64,000 nt of DNA. Source: Cryobacterium glucosi. GTDB lineage: Bacteria > Actinomycetota > Actinomycetes > Actinomycetales > Microbacteriaceae. This document shows positions 1-8,102 of the stretch, piece after piece; position 1 is the first letter of the stretch; each line of letters starts with the position of its first letter. A program made the translations under genes and the position numbers. The notes under the pieces are model-generated. The model made no database searches, was not told where the DNA came from, and worked only from the letters and a program-made list of their open reading frames with translations. Location: the NCBI RefSeq assembly GCF_004402235.1, contig NZ_SOFS01000019.1, positions 186,001 to 250,000 on the forward strand, in the 5' to 3' direction.

Positions 1-657
1 CTGGCGCAGTCCCCTGGCGGGGACATCTCGACGCGCGCCGTGTGCGAAGCGGCGGGAGTGCAGCAACCGGTCATCTACCGGCTGTTCGGCGACAAGGAGG
101 GCCTGCTCGCGGCCACGGTCGATCAGGTCTGGGACCAGTACCTGGGCATGAAGCGCGCAGCCGAGGAATCCGCCGATCCGTTGAGCGACCTGCGGGCCGG
201 CTGGGACAGCCACAATGCGTTCGCCCTCGCCCAGCCGAACGCCTACCGGCTCCTGTTCGGGTCAGGATCCGTCGCCAAGGCGGAATCAGCGAACGAAGCC
301 ATGCGACTCCTCCAGAGCGTGCTCGAACGCCTGGCCGCGCAGGGACGGCTGCGCGTTGCTCCTGAGATCGCGGCACGGGTGGTGATGGCGGCGAATACCG
401 GAGTCGCTCTCGCCCTGATCCTCCGCCCTGCGCTCTATCCCGACCCGGCCATTTCGTCGATGATGCGTGACATCGTCCTCGGCGGGCTGGTATCCGCCAC
501 CGCGCCCGCTCCGGACGCCGGCGAATCCGCCCGCATTGCGGCGATCACCCTCCGCACGAGCCGTCCCACCCTGCCCCCTGCTCTCTTCACGGGCCGCGAG
601 GCCGGGCTGCTCGACGAATGGCTGGAGCGCATCCAGTCCTCGTCGCCCTCCGACTGA
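1..657 (+). CDS. TetR-family transcriptional regulator (5' truncated by window edge)
   Basis: The reading frame is open from base 1, so the true start lies outside the window. The first visible residues (DISTRAVCEAAGVQQPVIYRLF) are the second half of a TetR helix-turn-helix, with the usual V-x-x-x-Y-R/Y-x-F recognition helix followed by DKEGLLAA. The remaining ~190 residues form the variable ligand-binding domain, so the ligand cannot be predicted. An SDR oxidoreductase follows about 100 bases downstream on the same strand and is the natural candidate target or partner. TetR-type DNA binding is clear; the regulated genes are inferred from position only. Confidence 0.85.
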   Translation: MAQSPGGDISTRAVCEAAGVQQPVIYRLFGDKEGLLAATVDQVWDQYLGMKRAAEESADPLSDLRAGWDSHNAFALAQPNAYRLLFGSGSVAKAESANEAMRLLQSVLERLAAQGRLRVAPEIAARVVMAANTGVALALILRPALYPDPAISSMMRDIVLGGLVSATAPAPDAGESARIAAITLRTSRPTLPPALFTGREAGLLDEWLERIQSSSPSD

Positions 658-760
658 CAGCCAGCCCCACCGCAGGTCTTCAGGCGTCCCGCCGGGGCGT
701 CATCCGTCGCGCCCGAAACAGGGCGCGCACCACCGCAGTGCAACAGAAAGCGAATCCCCC

Positions 761-1519
761 ATGAGTACCATCGGCACCAATCCCACCATCCAGGGCTCCC
801 GGGTCGCCCTCGTCACCGGCGGGTCCGGCGGCATCGGACGCGCCGTCGTCGAGCGACTTGCAGACGACGGCTTCGCCCTCGGCGTGCACTACGCCGGCAA
901 CCAGGCGAAAGCCGATGAGACCGTCGCCGCGGTCAAGGCCGCGGGCGGCCGCGCCATCGCGATCGGCGGCGACGTCGCCGACGAGGGAGCCATGTCGGCC
1001 GCGTTCGACGCGGTGGAGGCGGAGTTCGGCGGGATCGACGTCGTCGTGAACACGGCAGGCATCATGCTCCTCTCGCCGATCGCGACCCTCGACCTCGCCG
1101 ACCTCGACCGGATCTACCGCACCAACATCCGTGGCACCGTCGTGATCTCCCAGCAGGCGGCCCGCCGGGTCCGCCCGGGCGGAGCGATCATCAACTTCTC
1201 CACCTCCGTCACCCGCACCCAGTTCCCCGGCTACGGCGCCTACGTGGCGAGCAAGGCCGCGGTCGAGAGCATCACGCTCATCCTCGCCCGTGAACTGCGC
1301 GGCAAGGACGTGACCGTCAACGCGGTCGCCCCCGGCCCGACCGCGACCGCCCTGTTCCTGAACGGCAAGGACGAGGCCACGATCACGAACCTCGCCGCGG
1401 CCGTCCCCCTGGAAAGGCTCGGCCAGCCCACCGACATCGCCGAGACCGTCGCGTTCCTCGCCGGCCCCGCCCGCTGGGTCAACGGCCAGGTCATCTTCAC
1501 CAACGGCGGGCTCGCCTAG
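761..1519 (+). CDS. SDR-family NAD(P)-dependent oxidoreductase
   Basis: A classical short-chain dehydrogenase of 252 residues. The Rossmann cofactor motif TGGSGGIG is at residues 19-26, the structural NTAG motif at 97-100, and the catalytic YxxxK as Y161-V-A-S-K165, with Ser147 or Ser149 upstream. It would oxidise or reduce an alcohol/ketone using NAD(H) or NADP(H). The substrate is unknown; 3-oxoacyl-ACP-reductase-like and xenobiotic reductases share this layout. I chose ATG 761 because the longer open frame (from 467) overlaps the TetR gene and adds a low-complexity Pro/Arg leader absent from SDRs. The upstream gene is a TetR regulator. The stop codon interlocks with that of the convergent diguanylate cyclase at CTAG 1516-1519. 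Confidence 0.9.
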   Translation: MSTIGTNPTIQGSRVALVTGGSGGIGRAVVERLADDGFALGVHYAGNQAKADETVAAVKAAGGRAIAIGGDVADEGAMSAAFDAVEAEFGGIDVVVNTAGIMLLSPIATLDLADLDRIYRTNIRGTVVISQQAARRVRPGGAIINFSTSVTRTQFPGYGAYVASKAAVESITLILARELRGKDVTVNAVAPGPTATALFLNGKDEATITNLAAAVPLERLGQPTDIAETVAFLAGPARWVNGQVIFTNGGLA

Positions 1520-2547
1520 CCCCCGCTGACTCCCATGCGGCCGCTCCGTTTGCGCCGCTTCTCGGCATAGAGCTCCTGGTCCGCGCGCTCGCGGATGCTG
1601 TGGGCGTCATCTCCGGGGCGGGCTTCTGCCAGTCCCGACGACCAGTCCAGACCGCCCGGTGCGGAGATCCGCGCGAGCATCTCCCTGGCCTGCTCCACCG
1701 TCGTGGACGTCATCAGCAGCAGGAACTCATCACCGCCCAGGCGCACGACCGAGTCATAGGGTCGCGTGTTGCGTCTCAGGCAGCCCGCGAAGGCCACCAG
1801 CACGCGATCCCCTTCCGCATGCCCGTGCTCGTCGTTGAGGCGTTTGAAGTCATCGAGATCGAGAATCGCGACGGTCATCGGTTGCCCGGTACGCGTTCCC
1901 CTGGCGAGCTCGAGGTCGAGACGGGCATCCAGCCCCGACCGGTTCAGGACGCCGGTGAGCGGGTCGGTGGTGATCTCCCGGTCGAGCTTGGCCCGCAGAT
2001 ACCCAGCGGCCTCCCGGCAGAAGAGCGACGCGAGAGCCAGGTTGACCCAGGTGATCTGGACGGCGTCGAAGGGATTCACGGCGAGCGCGATGCCGGAGGC
2101 CCCGAACGCGAATCCGACCGCCAGTCGCGACACGAACGGAAGGTAGAACCAGCCGAGATAACAGGCGAACATCGGGTAGAGCACCAGGTTGTTCACCGAC
2201 AGGATCGGGGCAGTCGAGACCGCCATCTGCAGCGCGGTCACCGCGAAGAACACGAGGGTTCCCGCGAGCCCGACCCAGCGCGGGAAGCGGGCTCCGAACG
2301 CGACGGGCAGCGCGGAGACGACGGCGGCCACGAGGGTCCAGAGCCAGGTCCACAGCGAGCCGAGCCCGCCCCCTGCCGAGGTCGCAGCATCCACCAGGCC
2401 GCTGATGACGATGACGAAGCCGGCGGCCGACGTGACGTAGGCGAACGGCGGGATCAGCGAGGCCGCCGTTGGACCGCTCCCTCGCCGCACGTGTCTTCTC
2501 CCGATCCTCAGGCCATCGGCCCGAGCCGCTCGAATGGGCACACCCAT
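1516..2547 (-). CDS. Membrane-anchored diguanylate cyclase (GGDEF domain)
   Basis: Predicted to make cyclic di-GMP from two GTP at the membrane. From the ATG at 2547 the protein has about 343 residues: several hydrophobic segments between residues ~30 and ~180, then a GGDEF domain. The GGDEF motif is intact at 271-275, and an RxxD (R262-D265) sits exactly five residues before it, the position of the inhibitory I-site, so product inhibition is likely. The C-terminal ADQELYAEKRR matches the usual end of the domain. No EAL domain follows. The start is uncertain: the frame extends to a TTG at 2604, and a 20-bp palindrome (2531-2550) covers the ATG at 2547. The gene is divergent from the small protein at 2604. 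Confidence 0.88.
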   Translation of the reverse strand: MGVPIRAARADGLRIGRRHVRRGSGPTAASLIPPFAYVTSAAGFVIVISGLVDAATSAGGGLGSLWTWLWTLVAAVVSALPVAFGARFPRWVGLAGTLVFFAVTALQMAVSTAPILSVNNLVLYPMFACYLGWFYLPFVSRLAVGFAFGASGIALAVNPFDAVQITWVNLALASLFCREAAGYLRAKLDREITTDPLTGVLNRSGLDARLDLELARGTRTGQPMTVAILDLDDFKRLNDEHGHAEGDRVLVAFAGCLRRNTRPYDSVVRLGGDEFLLLMTSTTVEQAREMLARISAPGGLDWSSGLAEARPGDDAHSIRERADQELYAEKRRKRSGRMGVSGG

Positions 2548-2550
2548 TCG
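2531..2550. promoter_or_regulatory. Perfect inverted repeat CGAATGGG-CACA-CCCATTCG
   Basis: Two 8-base arms separated by 4 bases lie between the divergent diguanylate cyclase and the gene at 2604. The repeat overlaps the proposed cyclase start. Size and symmetry fit a dimeric-regulator operator, but no regulator is identified. Confidence 0.4.
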
Positions 2551-2603
2551 TACTACGCTCAGGCTATCGCCCCACCAACGGATGCCCGGCACGAGGAGTC
2601 GCA

Positions 2604-2987
2604 ATGCCCAGGAAGGTCAAGTGGCTCGAGGAGCCCATCCCGGAGAACTACCCGAAGGCGGCCGACTACCTGCGGTTGCTCGTGAACGAGCACGCGGTCG
2701 AGGCGACCTCGCTCGCCCTCGAGGCAGCGCCCATCACCTTCCACAAGGCCAAGGACATCCTGCGCGCCGCCGGTCTCCCCCTGCTCACGCCGGAGAACCC
2801 GCACGTCGCCAATTACCTCAGGCTGATCCGCGAGGGTCGCCGGCTGGGCCCGATCCTGCTCGTGCGCGGCAATCTGCCTGCCGCGGTTCCGCTGCACATC
2901 GCGGATGGCTACCACCGCGTCTGCGCGACGTACCTCACGAACGAGAACACCGACATCCCGGTTCAGCTGGCGGACCTGACGCTCTAA
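2604..2987 (+). CDS. Small conserved protein with ParB/sulfiredoxin-like motif
   Basis: A 127-residue soluble protein. The start at ATG 2604 has a good GAGGAG ribosome binding site just upstream. The C-terminal half reads GPILLVRG...PLHIADGYHR, which resembles the ParB/Srx nuclease-like fold core, where a D-G-x-H-R signature follows a short hydrophobic strand. The N-terminal half is charged and helical and has no motif I recognise. There is no helix-turn-helix of a chromosomal ParB and no neighbouring ParA, so a partition role is unlikely. The fold assignment is an inference from the motif; function is unknown. It is followed by an antiporter gene 43 bases downstream on the same strand. Confidence 0.7.
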   Translation: MPRKVKWLEEPIPENYPKAADYLRLLVNEHAVEATSLALEAAPITFHKAKDILRAAGLPLLTPENPHVANYLRLIREGRRLGPILLVRGNLPAAVPLHIADGYHRVCATYLTNENTDIPVQLADLTL

Positions 2988-3030
2988 CCGCGCCCATGGT
3001 GCACTGCCGGTTGCCTGTCCGGACACCCCG

Positions 3031-4197
3031 ATGACGTTCCAGACCCTTGCGATCATCTCCCTGGTCGGCCTGCTCGGCCCGCTGCTGGCGACCCCGCAGC
3101 GCTGGCGGGTTCCGGTCATGCTCGGCGAGCTCCTCGCTGGAATCCTCGTCGGCCGCACCGGGCTCGGACTCGTCGACTCGAGCGATCCGACCCTGACCCT
3201 GCTCGCTGACGTCGGGTTCGCACTGATCATGTTCGTGGCAGGCACCCACGTTCCGGTGCGTGATGCCGGTATCCGTTCGGCGCTCGGCAAGGGCACGGCC
3301 AGGGCCGGTCTGGCCGCCGGCATCGCGATCGTGCTCGGCGTGGCGACGGCGGTGCTCTTCGGTACCGGCCATGCGCCACTGTATGCGGTGCTGCTCGCGT
3401 CGTCGTCTGCGGCGCTCGTGCTGCCGGTGATCGACTCGCTGAAACTGACCGGCCCGTCGGTGCTGCAGGTGACCGCGCAGGTCGCGATCGCCGACGTCGC
3501 TGCGATCGTCGCCCTGCCGATCGTGATCGACCCGGCCAATGCAGGCTCGGCCGCGCTCGGCGCCACAGCGGTCGCGGCATCCGCGGCGCTGCTGTATCTC
3601 GTGCTGTCGCGACTCGAGAAGAATGGCGCCCGGCTCCGACTGCACCGGGTGTCCGAGGACCGCAAGTTCGCCCTCGAACTGCGGGTGCAGCTGACGATCC
3701 TGTTCGCGTTCGCCGCCCTCGCGGTGGTGAGCCACGTCTCGATCATGCTCGCCGGGTTCTCCTTCGGGCTGGCCGTCGCGATGGTCGGAGAGCCGAGGCG
3801 CCTTGCCCGGCAACTGTTCGCGATCGCCGACGGCTTCCTCGGGCCGCTCTTCTACGTGTGGCTCGGCGCCTCGCTCAACGTGCTCGACCTCCTGACCCGG
3901 CCCGGAATGGTCCTGCTCGGTCTCGTCCTCGGTCTCGGCGCCGTCGTCGCGCATGCCTCGGCCCGGCTGCTCGGCCTGCCACTGCCGTACGGTCTGCTTG
4001 CGGCCGCCCAGCTCGGCGTGCCGGTTGCGGCGGCGACGATCGGGACCCAGCTGAAGCTGCTCGCGCCTGGCGAGGCGGCCGCTCTGATCCTCGGCGCCCT
4101 GATCACGATCGGTGTCGCGACCGTGGCTGCGGGCGTCGCCTCCAGGAGGCAGGCCGGGCGACCGCCCGGGGAATTCTCGGGGAGCACACAGCGTTGA
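3031..4197 (+). CDS. CPA2-family cation:proton antiporter (Kef/NapA type)
   Basis: A 388-residue integral membrane protein made almost entirely of hydrophobic helices, without the C-terminal TrkA-N (RCK) domain of KefB/C, so it resembles the short NapA-like members. The N-terminus PVMLGELLAGILVGRTGLG is the typical CPA2 first re-entrant region. The sequence QVAIADVAAIVALP corresponds to the helix that carries the ion-binding acidic residue. It should exchange Na+ or K+ for H+ across the cytoplasmic membrane; the ion is not predictable. It may be co-transcribed with the small protein at 2604. The end is close to but not overlapping the next gene. Confidence 0.85.
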   Translation: MTFQTLAIISLVGLLGPLLATPQRWRVPVMLGELLAGILVGRTGLGLVDSSDPTLTLLADVGFALIMFVAGTHVPVRDAGIRSALGKGTARAGLAAGIAIVLGVATAVLFGTGHAPLYAVLLASSSAALVLPVIDSLKLTGPSVLQVTAQVAIADVAAIVALPIVIDPANAGSAALGATAVAASAALLYLVLSRLEKNGARLRLHRVSEDRKFALELRVQLTILFAFAALAVVSHVSIMLAGFSFGLAVAMVGEPRRLARQLFAIADGFLGPLFYVWLGASLNVLDLLTRPGMVLLGLVLGLGAVVAHASARLLGLPLPYGLLAAAQLGVPVAAATIGTQLKLLAPGEAAALILGALITIGVATVAAGVASRRQAGRPPGEFSGSTQR

Positions 4198-4316
4198 CAC
4201 GGTCAGCACTCGGGCTCAGCCGCCAGACTTGTCGCTCCGCAGTCGCGCCACGCGCGCTGCGGGCACACAGCGGAGCGGGAGCTGCGGGGTGACGCGACAA
4301 TTCAAGGAGGTCGCAC

Positions 4317-4778
4317 GTGGAAAGAATTAACGAAGAAGTCGAGACCGAAACCGGCACCATCGAAAAGTACCGCCGGCACGCGAACGGACGCGGACTGGTC
4401 TCCGGCGGGGCGCGGGTCGATCCGTCCGCCTTCATCTCCGGAACGGCATACGTCGAGAGCGGAGCCAAGGTGGGTGCGGAGGCCTGGATCGGACCGGGCA
4501 GCTGGATCGACCACAACGCCCTTGTCGGAGCGCGGGCCTTCATCGGCCAGAACGTGCACGTCGGCGTCGACGCCGTGATCGGCGCGGCCGCCCGTCTCGG
4601 AAGCCACTCCCGGATCGGAGACGGCGCCCGGGTACAGAGCGGAGCCGTCGTCGACCGTGACATCCGGATCCCGCAGGGCGGCATCGTGACCGCCGCGGCA
4701 CGCGCGCAGGCACGACCGACCGGGACGCGGCATCCGCTCGATACGGAAGCGCCGACCCGCTTGCGCCGCGCCGCCTGA
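4317..4778 (+). CDS. Left-handed beta-helix (hexapeptide-repeat) protein
   Basis: A 153-residue protein whose residues ~30-125 are consecutive hexapeptide repeats ([V/I]-G-x-x-[A/V]-x: VGAEAWIGPGSWIDHNALVG and so on), the signature of the left-handed parallel beta-helix seen in acyltransferases, gamma-carbonic anhydrases and structural bactofilin-like proteins. The short acidic N-terminus and the Pro/Arg-rich tail carry no catalytic motif I recognise, so a transferase activity cannot be asserted. The GTG start at 4317 is fixed by a near-perfect AAGGAGG at 4304-4310. It ends just before a strong bidirectional hairpin. Confidence 0.75.
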   Translation: MERINEEVETETGTIEKYRRHANGRGLVSGGARVDPSAFISGTAYVESGAKVGAEAWIGPGSWIDHNALVGARAFIGQNVHVGVDAVIGAAARLGSHSRIGDGARVQSGAVVDRDIRIPQGGIVTAAARAQARPTGTRHPLDTEAPTRLRRAA

Positions 4779-4795
4779 GCAGTCACCGTGACCGG

Positions 4796-4833
4796 GCGAG
4801 GCCCCGACCGGGTGATACCGGTCGGGGCCTCGC
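4796..4833. terminator. Bidirectional hairpin between convergent genes
   Basis: A perfect 14-base stem (GCGAGGCCCCGACC, 4796-4809, pairing with 4820-4833) closes a 10-base loop whose GGT/ACC can pair further. It lies between the convergent ends of the beta-helix gene (4778) and the DUF445 gene (4891). There is no clear T-run, as is common for terminators in high-GC actinobacteria. Confidence 0.75.
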
Positions 4834-4890
4834 CGCGTCGGGCCGCGGAGGCTCCGCTCTGCTCTGGTGTACTTTGCTTAGACGCTCGGC

Positions 4891-6231
4891 TTAGAGGAGG
4901 GTGACGGCGGCCTGGGCGACGGCGAAGATCGCGAGCCCCGCAAGAGAGCCGACGACGGTGCCGTTGATCCGGATGTACTGGAGGTCGCGTCCGACCTGCA
5001 GCTCGATCTTCTCGCTCGTCTCCGCGGCATCCCAGCGTTCGACCGTCTCGGTGATGACACCGGCGATCTCGTCCCGGTACGTCCGCACGAGGTACGTGAC
5101 CGAGTCGGCGATCCAGCGGTCGATGCGCCCTCCGAGCGCGCCGTCGCCGGCGAGCCGCTCGCCCACCTCGATCACGGTCGCACGGATGCCGTCCCTCAGG
5201 TCGCTCGACGGGTCGCCGAGCGACGCCACGAGGGACACCTTCACGGCCTCCCAGGCCTCGCTCGCAAACTCGCGCAGGCGGGCGCTGTCCAGGAGCTCGA
5301 GCTTCAGGGTCTCGACCCGGTTGATCATCGCCGGGTCGTGCTCGAGGTCGTCGGCCAGCTCGACGAGGTAACGGTCGATGGCCTCGCGAAGCGGATGCGC
5401 GGCATCCGCCCGTACGGCGGCGACGAACCCGAGTACCTCGCGGTGCGCCCTGTCGTCGACGAGGCGGTCGACGAAGCCGGGGAGCCAGCCGGGCAGCCGA
5501 GCGGACACGGCCTTTCCGAAGGCCTCCGGGTGGGCTTCGAGCCAGGCCTCCGCGCGATCCAGGAGCAGGTCGACGACCGCGTGCTGCTGCCCGGAGGCGA
5601 GCAGGCGCGCGCCGACCCTGCCGATCGGCGGCGCCCACTCCGGACGCACGAGGTGCTCGCGCGCCACGGTCTCGATGAGGTCCTTGATCGCGTCGTCACT
5701 CAGGAGAGTGAGCAGCCCGGTGCCGGCGACGGAGATCTCCTCGGTGAGCCTGCTGGCGTTGTCTGGCAGCTTCAACCAGGTGCCGAGTCTCCTGGACACC
5801 CCGATCGAGTCGAGCTTGCCGCGGACGACCTGCTCGGAGAGGAAGTTGGTGCCCACGAATTCGCCGAGGCTCGCGCCGATCTCGTCTTTGCGGCTCGCGA
5901 TGATGTTGGTGTGCGGGATGCGCAGGCCGAGCGGATACCGGAACAGCGCGGTCACGGCGAACCAGTCGGCGAGGGCGCCGACCATGCCGCCCTCGGCGGC
6001 GGCCCTGACGTAGTGCAGTGCGGGAATACGATCCTGCAGCGCAAACGAGACCGCGAAGACGAGCGCCATCAGGAGGAGCAGCGCGAGGGCGAGCCGCTTC
6101 ATCCTGACCAGGGCCACCAGCCGGGCCGCGTCTGCGGGGCTGAGCACGGCGGTACGGCGCCGCCTGGTGCCGCGGGGCTTCGGCCGACCGGGTGTCGACC
6201 GGCCCGGCGTCGGTTCGCGCGTCAGCGCCAT
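4891..6231 (-). CDS. DUF445 family membrane protein
   Basis: A 446-residue protein. After a basic N-terminal leader there is a hydrophobic segment (residues ~44-65), then the conserved DUF445 signature EGGMVGALADWFAVTALFRYPLG followed by IPHTNIIASRKDEIG. The C-terminus ends in another hydrophobic segment (GSLAGLAIFAVAQAAVTLL). DUF445 proteins (YheB/YaaH-like) are membrane proteins of unknown function, so no role is proposed. It starts only 10 bases after the stop of the galM-like gene, so it may be the distal gene of the DeoR-galM transcript. Confidence 0.88.
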   Translation of the reverse strand: MALTREPTPGRSTPGRPKPRGTRRRRTAVLSPADAARLVALVRMKRLALALLLLMALVFAVSFALQDRIPALHYVRAAAEGGMVGALADWFAVTALFRYPLGLRIPHTNIIASRKDEIGASLGEFVGTNFLSEQVVRGKLDSIGVSRRLGTWLKLPDNASRLTEEISVAGTGLLTLLSDDAIKDLIETVAREHLVRPEWAPPIGRVGARLLASGQQHAVVDLLLDRAEAWLEAHPEAFGKAVSARLPGWLPGFVDRLVDDRAHREVLGFVAAVRADAAHPLREAIDRYLVELADDLEHDPAMINRVETLKLELLDSARLREFASEAWEAVKVSLVASLGDPSSDLRDGIRATVIEVGERLAGDGALGGRIDRWIADSVTYLVRTYRDEIAGVITETVERWDAAETSEKIELQVGRDLQYIRINGTVVGSLAGLAIFAVAQAAVTLL

Positions 6232-6241
6232 GGATGCGAGC

Positions 6242-7180
6242 CTAGGCCTGGAATCCGGTCGGGCGGATGGCCCAGCGCACGGTCCAGGACTCGTCCGGCG
6301 CGAGCCAGCGGAGGCCGGCCCCCGAGTTGAAGGCGTCGGCGGGCGCGGTCATCGGCTCGATCGCGACGGCGCGGCCGGGCATGGGGCTCGCGCCATCGCT
6401 CGCCGTGACGGGAAACTCGGTCGGGGTGAAGACCTGCACGTACCGCATGTTCTCGTCGCCCCAGACGGTGACCCTGCGGCCGTCCGGAGCGGTGAGCGAG
6501 TGCTCGCGTCCGGCGCCGCCGAAGGCGTCGTCGAGCGCGAGATCGGCGACGCGCACACCGGCACGGAGGTCGTAGCCTGTGCCGCCGACCGGGGTGTCGA
6601 CACCGGTCGGGTTGAGCCGGGCATCCACTTCGAGGTGCGTGTCCGCGTCGACGCGCAACACGAGGTCCTCTGTGGGGACGTCGCCGATCTTGAGGTACGG
6701 GTGCACGCCGATGGCCACGGGGGCGTTCTCTGTGCCGACGTTGTGGACGGTGTGGGTGACCTCGAGGCCCGTGTCGGTGAGGGCATAGGTCACGCTCGTG
6801 TCGAGCTGGAACGGGAAGCCGGACTGGGGGAACACGGTCGCGGCGAGGGTCACCGCCGCAGCGTCCCGCTCGACGAGGCGATACGGGGTGAAGCGGAGGA
6901 GTCCGTGAATGGCGTTGTTCAGGAGGGGCTCGGTGATGCTGAGCTGCTGCCTGTCCTCGCCGTGCCGCCAGATCCCGTCGCGGATGCGGTTGGGCCACGG
7001 CACGAGCACGATGCCCGCGGACATCGGCGGCTCGACCGCCGCAGCGAAGGTCTCCACGAGGTCTATGCCGTTCAGGGCATAAGCCCGGATCCCGGCGGCG
7101 ACCTCGGTGATCGTCGCCGTGGCCCGCCCGTCCGGGGTCTCGTGTGTCAGTTCGTACTGGGTTCCGGTGGCTGCGCGCAT
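6242..7180 (-). CDS. galM: Aldose 1-epimerase family protein (galactose mutarotase)
   Basis: A 312-residue protein of the aldose-epimerase beta-sandwich family. Recognisable features are the NRIRDG segment (PWPNRIRDGIW), NNAIHGLLR with the catalytic His region, and AIGVHPYLKI with the second active-site His; the C-terminal part carries AIEPMTAPADAFNSG with the conserved Glu. It interconverts the alpha and beta anomers of an aldose, probably galactose. Nine bases separate it from the upstream DeoR regulator, so the two are likely co-transcribed. It lies in the galactose locus, divergent from galT-galK, which supports the galactose assignment; the family also includes epimerases of other sugars. 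Confidence 0.85.
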   Translation of the reverse strand: MRAATGTQYELTHETPDGRATATITEVAAGIRAYALNGIDLVETFAAAVEPPMSAGIVLVPWPNRIRDGIWRHGEDRQQLSITEPLLNNAIHGLLRFTPYRLVERDAAAVTLAATVFPQSGFPFQLDTSVTYALTDTGLEVTHTVHNVGTENAPVAIGVHPYLKIGDVPTEDLVLRVDADTHLEVDARLNPTGVDTPVGGTGYDLRAGVRVADLALDDAFGGAGREHSLTAPDGRRVTVWGDENMRYVQVFTPTEFPVTASDGASPMPGRAVAIEPMTAPADAFNSGAGLRWLAPDESWTVRWAIRPTGFQA

Positions 7181-7189
7181 GGGACCAGC

Positions 7190-8017
7190 CTATTCGCCCT
7201 GGAGCACGGTGAGTCCGGCCTCGCGGAGCCGGGCCAGCGCATCGGGGTGCGCTGCGGCATCCGTCAGCAGGGAATCGAAGGCATCGAGGGGGCCGACCCT
7301 GCCGAGGTGCACCCGGCCGAGCTTGGAGCCGTCCGCGACGACGATCGCCCGGGTCGCCGCCTGGAGCATGAGGGTCTTGACGCCGGCTTCCGGCAGGTTG
7401 ATGTTCGTGACCCCGCCTCCCGCGTCGACGCCGTTGCAGCCGATGAAGGCGAGGTCGGCGTGGACCTGGCTGAGCACGGTCGCGGCGAGCGGCTCGACGA
7501 GGGAGTGCTGCAACGGCCGGAGCGAACCGCCCGTGACGATCACGGTGAAGCGCGGGATGGCGGGCTCGAGCTCGAGGGCGATGCTGAGCCCGTTGGTGAT
7601 CACGACGACGTCGCTCAGCTCGGAACGGGCGAGCAGGGCGCGGGCGATGGCGAGGTTGGTCGTGCCGACGTCGAGGATCACGCTCTGCCCGCTCACGACG
7701 AGGGATGCGGCGAGCGCCCCGATCTGCTGCTTCGGTATCACGGATGCCCCGAGCGACTCTTCGAAAGAGGGCTCTGTGTCCGCGGCGAGCGACGACCCCT
7801 GGGCCAGCGCGGGCACCGCTCCCCCGTGCACCCGGTGCACGAGCCCCTCCGTCTCGAGGGCGTCGAGGTCGGCGCGCGCGGTGACCCCGGACACACCGAA
7901 GGCCTCGCGCAGCTCACTCACCCGCACGAAGCCGCGCTCGTCGACGAGCCGGCGGATCTGCTCCCTGCGCTGGTGCTGCGGGAGCAGCTCGCGGTCTGCC
8001 GGCGTCTCGAATGTCAT
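7190..8017 (-). CDS. DeoR-family transcriptional regulator (probable galactose repressor)
   Basis: A 275-residue regulator. The N-terminal winged helix (residues ~17-70: RREQIRRLVDERGFVRVSELREAFGVSGVTARADLDALE, then the VHRVHGGAV wing) is diagnostic for DeoR. The C-terminal DeoRC sugar-phosphate-sensing domain follows, with the LDVGTTNLAIAR, VITNGLSIALEL and AFIGCNGVD motifs. It is divergent from galT-galK and precedes a galM-like gene, so control of galactose catabolism by a phosphorylated intermediate is the likely role. The start ATG and that of galT share the same AGGGTTATG context on opposite strands. Confidence 0.87.
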   Translation of the reverse strand: MTFETPADRELLPQHQRREQIRRLVDERGFVRVSELREAFGVSGVTARADLDALETEGLVHRVHGGAVPALAQGSSLAADTEPSFEESLGASVIPKQQIGALAASLVVSGQSVILDVGTTNLAIARALLARSELSDVVVITNGLSIALELEPAIPRFTVIVTGGSLRPLQHSLVEPLAATVLSQVHADLAFIGCNGVDAGGGVTNINLPEAGVKTLMLQAATRAIVVADGSKLGRVHLGRVGPLDAFDSLLTDAAAHPDALARLREAGLTVLQGE

Positions 8018-8102
8018 AACCCTATCTTCGCTTACTTTCTTTTAGTTATCAATTAGAAACTGCTGGTTTCGGTTGCGCAGATCCGCTAACGTGGTGAGGG
8101 TT
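8018..8102. promoter_or_regulatory. Divergent deoR / galT promoter region
   Basis: This 85-base gap is AT-rich compared with its surroundings, particularly at 8030-8053 (TTTCTTTTAG followed by TTAGAAA), where TTTC and GAAA half-sites face each other in the manner of DeoR-family operators. I cannot define the exact operator or the -10/-35 elements. GTGAGGG upstream of 8103 serves as the galT ribosome binding site. Confidence 0.4.
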
